Shown here: positions 6,456-11,168 of the stretch, piece by piece
Numbering within the stretch: the first letter of the stretch is position 1
Layout: every line of letters starts with the position of its first letter
Source: Anaerolineaceae bacterium UBA5365
GTDB lineage: Bacteria; Chloroflexota; Anaerolineae; Anaerolineales; Anaerolineaceae
DNA: 11,168 nt
Direction: 5' to 3'
Assembly (NCBI GenBank): GCA_002407905.1
Contig: DHPL01000065.1
Span: forward strand, 36,490 to 47,657
Made by a program: the position numbers and the translations under genes
The notes under the pieces: generated by a model
The model's input: only the letters and a program-made list of their open reading frames with translations
Database searches by the model: none
What the model was told of the DNA's origin: nothing

Positions 6456-6836
6456 GTGGGCAGAATTCAGGTTTTGGACTGGCTGGGTTTGCGGGTTTTG
6501 GTGATCATGGACCGCCCCATGGGCAGCCTCCACACCGTCTACGGCTTTACTTACCCGGTCAATTACGGGCATTTGCAGGATGAACTCGCCGGTGATGGCG
6601 AAGAGCAGGACGCCTACGTTTTGGGCCTCTCCGGGCCCATGCTGGCCTACGAGGGTGTGGTGCGGGCGGTTATATTGCGGGCCGATGACCTTGAGGACAA
6701 ATTAGTGGTCACCCCGGAGGACTACTGGCCCACGCGTGAAGAAATCAGCCAGGCGGTGGCTTTTCAGGAACAGTATTTCGTTTCGAGCGTTTATTTGCCG
6801 GGCGACCCGCCCGAAGGCGGGCCTGTCAAACCCTAA
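6456..6836 (+). CDS. Short inorganic pyrophosphatase-like protein
   Basis: 126 residues, shorter than the ~175 of typical family I pyrophosphatases, which hydrolyse PPi to two phosphates in the cytoplasm. Recognisable elements: VLVIMDRPMGSLH (14-26), YPVNYGHL (33-40) matching the family's 'YP.nYGyi', DGEEQDAYVLG (47-57) in place of the DxDxxD metal motif, and RADDLEDKLVV (about 75-85) corresponding to the D..D.K strand. In the DxDxxD motif the middle Asp is Glu (D47-x-E49-x-x-D52), as seen in a subfamily of short homologues usually annotated as pyrophosphatases. The C-terminal active-site region of longer enzymes is lacking. The GTG at 6456 is chosen because the later ATG (6507) would cut into the first strand; no ribosome site precedes it. 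The last 4 nt overlap the convergent guanylyltransferase gene. Enzyme activity is likely but not proven. Confidence 0.78.
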   Translation: MGRIQVLDWLGLRVLVIMDRPMGSLHTVYGFTYPVNYGHLQDELAGDGEEQDAYVLGLSGPMLAYEGVVRAVILRADDLEDKLVVTPEDYWPTREEISQAVAFQEQYFVSSVYLPGDPPEGGPVKP

Positions 6837-7906
6837 ACCAGATCTTCGCGGCCCTGGGATTCCAGCGTAGCCACCAGCTTGCGCAATTCGCCGATCTTAT
6901 CCCTGGGGCAGACCAGCAGCGCGTCCGGGGTATCCACGACCACCAGATCTTCCATGCCGATCAGGCTCACCAGGCGCTTGCCGGCGCTGAGCACGATGCT
7001 GTTCTTGCAGTCTTGCAGCAGCACATCGCCGCGGAAGCTGTTGCCGGCCCCGTCACTGGGTAGGTGGTTTTGCAGGCTGTTAAAGTTGCCAATGTCTTCC
7101 CAATCCATATCCACCGGTATCACGGCCACTTTTTTGGCACCCTCCATCACCCCATAATCAATCGATTGACGCGTCAAGCCTTCCCACAAGGGCTGGAGCA
7201 CCTCGTTATAATCCGGCCTGCCGATCGCTTCTCCGACCTGCGTGAGCACACCGGAAAGTTCCGGCATCTGCAGGGCAAACTCTTCCAGGATCCGGCTCAC
7301 CTTCCAGATGAACATGCCGCTGTTCCAGGAGAAGTTCTTGGTCGCCAGCATGGCCTCCGCCCGGTCCCGGTCCGGCTTTTCAACAAAGCGCTTGGCTAAA
7401 AAGATCTTAAACTCGCGGATCTGCCCCAGCGGTTCGCCAGCTTCGATGTACCCATAATCCGTGGAGGGGAACACCGGTTTGATGCCCAGCGTCACCAGGT
7501 AGTCATCGCGGGCCACTTCCAGCGCGGCTCGGATGGCCTGGCGGAAGGTCTCCGGATCGCCAATGGCATGATCGGCGGTCAGCACAGCCATGCGGGCGTT
7601 CGGATCGCGCTTGGATAGGTGGATGGCTGCCAGGCCGATCGCTGCGGCCGTGTCCTTGCCCATTGGTTCCAGGATGTAGTTTTCCTTGGGGATGGCGGGG
7701 TATTGGGCCTGCAGAAACTCAGCATGATCATAGCGGGCGACCACAACGATCTGCTCCGGTAAAAACACCGGATCCAGGCGTTCCACAGCGATCTGGAACA
7801 TGCTCTGTTCAGAGTAGAGGGCCAAGCCGGGTTTAGGCATCTTCTTGCGCGAGAGTGGCCAAAGTCGGGTACCCGCCCCACCGGCCATGATAACTGCGTA
7901 ATCCAT
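6833..7906 (-). CDS. manC: Mannose-1-phosphate guanylyltransferase
   Basis: 357 residues from the ATG at 7906. It makes GDP-mannose and pyrophosphate from GTP and mannose-1-phosphate, feeding surface glycans and glycosylation in the cytoplasm. Motifs: the nucleotide-binding loop AGGAGTRLWPLSR (8-20) with K25 just after, LEPMGKDTAAAIGLAA, LTADHAI, FVEKPD, WNSGMFIWK, SIDYGVMEGA and WEDIGNFNSL, all standard for the family. The usual GRGTRLWPLSR...PKQF reads GAGTRLWPLSR...PKPG here, a mild variation. There is no C-terminal mannose-6-phosphate isomerase domain, so this is the short monofunctional type. The start at 7906 is fixed by GGAGG (7912-7916), 5 nt upstream; a longer reading frame begins at 7939 with TTG but adds residues absent from the family. 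The stop overlaps the convergent pyrophosphatase-like gene. Confidence 0.94.
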   Translation of the reverse strand: MDYAVIMAGGAGTRLWPLSRKKMPKPGLALYSEQSMFQIAVERLDPVFLPEQIVVVARYDHAEFLQAQYPAIPKENYILEPMGKDTAAAIGLAAIHLSKRDPNARMAVLTADHAIGDPETFRQAIRAALEVARDDYLVTLGIKPVFPSTDYGYIEAGEPLGQIREFKIFLAKRFVEKPDRDRAEAMLATKNFSWNSGMFIWKVSRILEEFALQMPELSGVLTQVGEAIGRPDYNEVLQPLWEGLTRQSIDYGVMEGAKKVAVIPVDMDWEDIGNFNSLQNHLPSDGAGNSFRGDVLLQDCKNSIVLSAGKRLVSLIGMEDLVVVDTPDALLVCPRDKIGELRKLVATLESQGREDLV

Positions 7907-7938
7907 GGGAGCCTCCATTATTTTGCGATTGTGCCCCA

Positions 7939-7944
7939 ATTATA
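7939..7944 (-). promoter_or_regulatory. -10 box (TATAAT) of the guanylyltransferase gene
   Basis: An exact TATAAT on the minus strand lies 32 nt before the ATG at 7906, which predicts a leader of about 25 nt containing the GGAGG site. As with the bacterioferritin operon, no convincing -35 is visible at 16-18 nt. Confidence 0.5.
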
Positions 7945-8228
7945 ATCGCGCCTTCACCTGCCTGGACGAAAAGCATAAGCCCCATCGGTTCTTTTTAATC
8001 ACCAATGGCTACGCGCAAGTTGATAGGTGAGGACCCTCATTGAACTCGCAATCAGCCACGATTCCTCTGAATCCGTCAATATGATTTAAGAGCAATTCAA
8101 CGTTCACAACACCCTGATATCAAGTCCCTTATTCAACATTGTTATATCTATGCGCATTCTGTCCGCACAGGTTCAGGACTAATCCCGCTTTCTCCTAATC
8201 GACTTCAACGTTTACGGGGGCCTTCACT
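7945..8228. other. Gene-free interval with three TTCAAC(G/A)TT direct repeats
   Basis: No long ORF lies in this stretch on either strand, no tRNA or strong hairpin was recognised, and its composition is more AT-rich than the genes. It holds three copies of a 9-mer in the same orientation: TTCAACGTT (8096-8104), TTCAACATT (8132-8140) and TTCAACGTT (8204-8212), spaced 36 and 72 nt apart. The inner AACGTT is itself a palindrome. The last copy lies 16 nt before the 56-codon ORF, so they may be binding sites for its regulator. A TGATATCA palindrome (8115-8122) is also present. Confidence 0.4.
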
Positions 8229-8399
8229 ATGAGCACAAAAGTCTATCTGCCGCGGCAAGATATTGGGGGGTGGCGGGAGGATCGGACCCGGCAGGCATTT
8301 TCAGATGGGATTGCTCCACCCGAGCTTATCAACCTGACCGCTCTAAGGCATGCCGTATTCGACAGTCCGTTAAAGGTCAGGCAAGCTTCAGCGCTTTAG
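8229..8399 (+). CDS. Candidate 56-residue ORF of unknown function
   Basis: ATG at 8229 opens a frame of 56 codons ending in TAG at 8397-8399. The product is mixed polar and hydrophobic, begins MSTKVYLPRQDIGGWREDRT and ends in VRQASAL, with no signal peptide, membrane segment or recognised motif. A GGGGG run (8216-8220) lies 8 nt before the ATG and is only a partial ribosome site. It is convergent with the 690-residue gene, 20 nt from its stop. It might be a real small protein or the remnant of a longer gene; I do not recognise it, and at this length a chance ORF is quite possible. Confidence 0.35.
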   Translation: MSTKVYLPRQDIGGWREDRTRQAFSDGIAPPELINLTALRHAVFDSPLKVRQASAL

Positions 8400-8419
8400 G
8401 ATTAGAAAGAAATGGGATC

Positions 8420-10492
8420 TCAAGTGGATAGCGCGTCCAACGCGCGTTCGATCAGCGCCATCTGCTCAGAGGCTGGGCGTTGGGGATTCATCAGTTCAGC
8501 CAGGGCGGTGCTTTGGCCCATGGCATGCCGGCCGCGATAACCGGCTTGCAGGCGCTCGCGGGCATCATTCAGCTGCAAACGCGCTCCCCCGATGCCCGTC
8601 CGGGCCAATTCCATCGCCCAGGGACGCGGGCTCTCCTGCGGCTGCAGGCAGAAGCTCACCGCCATGCTGATCGGCGAGCGCACCTGGGGGGTCAGCGCCC
8701 CCTGCAGCAGAAAGGCCAGCAGGCGAGTTTCAAGTTTTTCTTTGCGGACGCGCTCGGCCAGCATGGGGTTGATTCCGGAAAGCAGATACTCGAACTGAGG
8801 ATCGGTCTGGCCTTCCATCCGCGCCGGAGGCGTATACGGCGTTGGAAAGCTATCTTGGTAGAGTGCAAATTGGTGTCTGAGTCTTTTAAGTATCTTAATT
8901 AAGGTCGCGAAATGACATATTCCCGCCCCGACCAAGGTCTCAAAATAACGATTCAAACTGAGCCTCAAAGTCTCATAATGACTTAATCCCAGCCTATCCA
9001 ATGTCTCATTATGACAAATTCCCGCAGCCACCAGGCTGTCAAAGCCGGGCAGCGCTTCCGGGTCTTGCCGTGCAGCGGCTTCCAGGGCCTGCTGCAATGC
9101 GGGGCCTTCAGCAAAGGCCAGCAAAGCCGCGCGCAGACCGGCCTCCGGCTCCAGCAGCCAGGCATGGATCGCCTGACGCAGGGCCTCATCCTTGGGGGTC
9201 AGGGCGGTGGGACCCACCTTAAGCTGCCAATCCTGCCCATCCGGACCGTTGCGGGTGGCCTGGCGCAGCAGGTATCCCCGTGCTGCCTCGCGGTTGGCGT
9301 CGCGCCAATCCCGGGTGTAGGCCGAAGACTCCTTCACTTGCTTTTGCCGCTTGCGGCCGCGGGTGCTGGCCTGGGCGTGGGGCAGGCGTTTGGGCAAAGC
9401 CTCATTCCCGATCCAGCCCTGCAGGCTGGCCAGGCCGCCGCTGACCCAAAATTGGTCGCGGTCCCGCCCCCGGGCCCAGTCCACAAAGCAGCAGTTCCGG
9501 GCCATCAAGTAGAGCATGCCCAGGTCGTCGCCCATTTCCGGGAGCACTTTCTGGAACCAATACCAGGGCACGGCCAGGAAGGATTCAGGGCGAATGAGAT
9601 GCAAAGCCAACTGCTCAGCGGCCGCCAGAAGGGCAGGGCCGGGTTTGTTCAGGCCCATTTCACGCACCAGCAACTCGGTCACGCTCAGCGGCTCACTGAG
9701 GTCGCCGGCCTGGGGCAGGCGGTAGGGGAACTGCAAAATTTGATCACGCGGGGAGTCCAGGGCGCTTTGCACGGCTTTAAGCGGGTCGGTGGCAAAACCC
9801 TGGGCCAAGAGGTAGCGCTTCAGGTCGCTTGCGTCGCCAGGCGTAAGCAAAAGCCCCCGGTAAACATAGCTGGTCGGTTCCCGCCGCAATTGGCCCTGGT
9901 GTACCCGGTGGCTTGGCGCTTCTCGGCGGACGAAAAAGTCCATTTTCCCGTCCTGGAAAACCCGGAAGAACTTCGCCCGGCTGATGCTGCCGCCGAGGGA
10001 GCTGAGCAAGGCCGCCACATCCACCCGCACCTTATCGTCCTGGCGCGGGTACAGGGCCTCGCTTCCGCGCTCCCGTGAGGCCCTGTAAAAGGCCTGGCGT
10101 AGGGCAGTGGCGATCAGCACCGCCGCCGAGCCCATATAAGGCACATAACGCAGCAGGTAAGCCGGCACCGCGGCGATCGATTCAGGTGCCAATATCGCTT
10201 CAGTGACGCTTGCCGCTCCCAGGCCCAGGCTGAGGGCCTCATCATCTGTGCCCATGGGCACACTCGGCTTGAGCGCCAGAAAGAGATGCGCGCCGGTCAG
10301 GTCCTGCACGCTGGTTTCCAGCAGGGGGTACACCTGGCAGAGCTGGCTGTAGACCGGAAGGGGGGCTGTGAGCGTGAACGCGCCATCGAAGGCAAGTTCG
10401 GATGAATCCAAAAGTGCCGGGATCTCTTCAGGAGCATGGGCTTCGAGGTGCCGGCGAACGGTGGTCCACGAGTTCAGGCTGGCTTTTTGCAT
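8420..10492 (-). CDS. Unrecognised 690-residue protein with possible winged-helix regions and internal 11-residue repeats
   Basis: I do not recognise this protein. No signal peptide or clear membrane segment. Around residues 124-190, ALRQAFYRASRERGSEALYP, then KVRVDVAALLSSLGGSISRAKFFRVF, resembles a winged-helix DNA-binding domain. Around 320-363, MLYLMARNCCFVDWARGRDR and FWVSGGLASLQGWIG resemble the 'v.gGya.LA.wLG' form of plasmid Rep-type winged helices. A basic linker RGRKRQKQVK lies at 378-387. Residues 487-530 are four 11-residue tandem repeats, followed by the basic helix LIKILKRLRHQ (531-541). These resemblances are inferred from pattern only. The ATG at 10492 is the first possible start, since an in-frame TGA lies three codons upstream; the preceding GAAAGAAG is a poor ribosome site. 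The gene follows the AAA+ ATPase gene by 46 nt on the same strand, so a joint function (for example DNA binding with an ATPase partner) is likely. Confidence 0.8.
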   Translation of the reverse strand: MQKASLNSWTTVRRHLEAHAPEEIPALLDSSELAFDGAFTLTAPLPVYSQLCQVYPLLETSVQDLTGAHLFLALKPSVPMGTDDEALSLGLGAASVTEAILAPESIAAVPAYLLRYVPYMGSAAVLIATALRQAFYRASRERGSEALYPRQDDKVRVDVAALLSSLGGSISRAKFFRVFQDGKMDFFVRREAPSHRVHQGQLRREPTSYVYRGLLLTPGDASDLKRYLLAQGFATDPLKAVQSALDSPRDQILQFPYRLPQAGDLSEPLSVTELLVREMGLNKPGPALLAAAEQLALHLIRPESFLAVPWYWFQKVLPEMGDDLGMLYLMARNCCFVDWARGRDRDQFWVSGGLASLQGWIGNEALPKRLPHAQASTRGRKRQKQVKESSAYTRDWRDANREAARGYLLRQATRNGPDGQDWQLKVGPTALTPKDEALRQAIHAWLLEPEAGLRAALLAFAEGPALQQALEAAARQDPEALPGFDSLVAAGICHNETLDRLGLSHYETLRLSLNRYFETLVGAGICHFATLIKILKRLRHQFALYQDSFPTPYTPPARMEGQTDPQFEYLLSGINPMLAERVRKEKLETRLLAFLLQGALTPQVRSPISMAVSFCLQPQESPRPWAMELARTGIGGARLQLNDARERLQAGYRGRHAMGQSTALAELMNPQRPASEQMALIERALDALST
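8903..9034 (-). repeat. Four tandem 33-bp repeats inside the 690-residue gene
   Basis: Four adjacent units of exactly 33 bp are visible on the plus strand by their shared GTCTCATNATGAC-like cores, at 8904-8916, 8937-8949, 8970-8982 and 9003-9015. In the protein they give LVAAGICHNET, LDRLGLSHYET, LRLSLNRYFET and LVGAGICHFAT, pattern L-x3-G-[IL]-[CS]-H-x-[EA]-T. The third unit is the most diverged. The segment is AT-rich with codons such as ATA, TTA and AGT that are scarce in the rest of the gene. The period is a multiple of three, so the frame is kept. Confidence 0.88.
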
Positions 10493-10538
10493 CTTCTTTC
10501 AACGCGCTTTTTCGATAGGGCAGCGCGCAGCCCCGCTA

Positions 10539-11168
10539 TCATCCGTTTGATCCGGGCATCTGACGGCGCAAGGCCTCCAGGGATGCCTGGGCATTATTGG
10601 CTTCCACCTGGCTGTCCAGGGCTTCCCGGGCCAGGTCCAGGGCATGGCGCAGGTTCCCGCGTGCTTCCTGCCCGATCTCCAGCAGGCGGCCCTCGCCCAG
10701 GGGCAAAGGCGTCTGCCCGCCGCTCATCAGCATCCGCCAGTAGAGCATGGCGCTCAGTTCCACCGCGCTGGGGCTGCGGAAGGGCAGGTAAAGGCCCAGA
10801 AAACTGTTCAGGGAGCCAATGTTGGCAGTGGTGTTATTGATGTCCTGCAGGAAAACGAGGGCCTGGATCTTCTTGAAGTTCTCGGCGCTCCAGTTGAGCA
10901 GGAAAGACAGGTATTCCTGGTCGAATGGCGGGCCGTCCAGCACGATCAGCAGGCGGTCGTTGCTATTTTCCAGGCGCTCGCAGATGGCCTCCAGGCGCAC
11001 CGTGTTGGAGCGGTGGCTGGGGGCGCCAAGCAGCTCCAGCAGGGCCATCAGGAAATGCCGCGGCTCGGTGTAATTATTGGTGTTGAGGTAGAGCCCGTAG
11101 GTGCGTTCGCCGCTTTCGTCCCGGTAGAAATCCATGCCGGCCAGCTTCATCGCCAGCATGCTCTTTCC
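10539..11168 (-). CDS. AAA+ ATPase (Orc1/Cdc6- or ExeA-like), 5' end outside window
   Basis: 209 codons are visible. An internal ATG at 11157-11159 could be mistaken for the start, but the frame stays open to the right edge and the three codons before it read G-K-S, the end of a Walker A loop (GKSMLAMKL), so the true start lies beyond 11168. Downstream features: hydrophobic Walker B strand RLLIVLDG, in which Gly replaces the usual catalytic Glu, a sensor-1-like strand IQALVFLQDINN, an FRSPSAVELSAML stretch, and a sensor-2-like EARGNLRHALDLAREAL with the conserved Arg. These match AAA+ proteins of the Orc1/Cdc6, ExeA or TniB kind, which remodel DNA-protein complexes. Missing Glu may slow ATP hydrolysis. 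It is first in a unit with the 690-residue gene. Confidence 0.8.
   Translation of the reverse strand, partial: GKSMLAMKLAGMDFYRDESGERTYGLYLNTNNYTEPRHFLMALLELLGAPSHRSNTVRLEAICERLENSNDRLLIVLDGPPFDQEYLSFLLNWSAENFKKIQALVFLQDINNTTANIGSLNSFLGLYLPFRSPSAVELSAMLYWRMLMSGGQTPLPLGEGRLLEIGQEARGNLRHALDLAREALDSQVEANNAQASLEALRRQMPGSNG

Noticed and set aside
6366-6572. Minus-strand 68-codon frame upstream of the bacterioferritins
   Set aside because: It overlaps the start of the pyrophosphatase-like gene and the bacterioferritin promoter, and shows no motif or ribosome site.
7907-7939. Longer N-terminus for the guanylyltransferase
   Set aside because: GGAGG sits 5 nt before the ATG at 7906 and the catalytic loop starts eight residues later, as in the family; the extra residues would begin with TTG inside the likely promoter and leader.
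8903-9034. CRISPR array
   Set aside because: The 33-bp units are contiguous with no unique spacers and are translated in frame within a gene.
9011-10078. Open plus-strand frame of 355 codons
   Set aside because: It lies wholly antisense to the 690-residue gene; its product is Gly/Gln/Ala-rich with no motifs, as expected of a mirror frame in GC-rich DNA.

Overview
The window is GC-rich bacterial chromosome, dense with genes on both strands. The gene set, the protein style and the DUF4230, heme-bacterioferritin and short-pyrophosphatase relatives suggest a Chloroflexota bacterium, most likely class Anaerolineae. This placement comes from general resemblance only: there is no rRNA or other marker gene here. 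No tRNA, rRNA, CRISPR array or transposase was seen.

Layout. (a) 1-460, minus: the start of a GH25-like muramidase-fold protein that runs off the left edge. (b) 610-3957, plus: a tight three-gene ABC-2 exporter operon (ATPase and two different permeases), followed by a GC-rich hairpin. (c) 4021-4428, minus: a small SnoaL/NTF2-like protein, preceded by an AT-rich intergenic stretch. (d) 4652-5329, plus: a membrane-anchored DUF4230 protein, separated from the next genes by a perfect bidirectional terminator palindrome. (e) 5403-6364, minus: two tandem bacterioferritin genes, both with complete ferroxidase residues and the heme-ligand Met52. (f) 6456-6836, plus: a short inorganic-pyrophosphatase-like protein, possibly made from a leaderless transcript. 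It is convergent with, and overlaps by 4 nt, (g) 6833-7906, minus: mannose-1-phosphate guanylyltransferase. (h) 7945-8419: a gene-poor interval with three copies of a 9-bp direct repeat and one 56-codon candidate ORF. (i) 8420-11168, minus: a two-gene unit made of a P-loop AAA+ ATPase (5' end beyond the right edge) and an unrecognised 690-residue protein.

Working together. The exporter genes form one transport machine. The two bacterioferritins probably form one iron-storage operon. Pyrophosphatase and guanylyltransferase are biochemically compatible, because the latter releases pyrophosphate, but they are convergent rather than co-transcribed.

The most unusual part is the right end. The 690-residue protein has two regions that look winged-helix-like and carries four exact-period 33-bp (11-residue) tandem repeats in an AT-rich island. 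It is paired with an Orc1/Cdc6- or ExeA-like AAA+ ATPase in which Gly replaces the usual Walker B Glu. This pair is the best candidate for an undescribed system, but its function cannot be read from this window.
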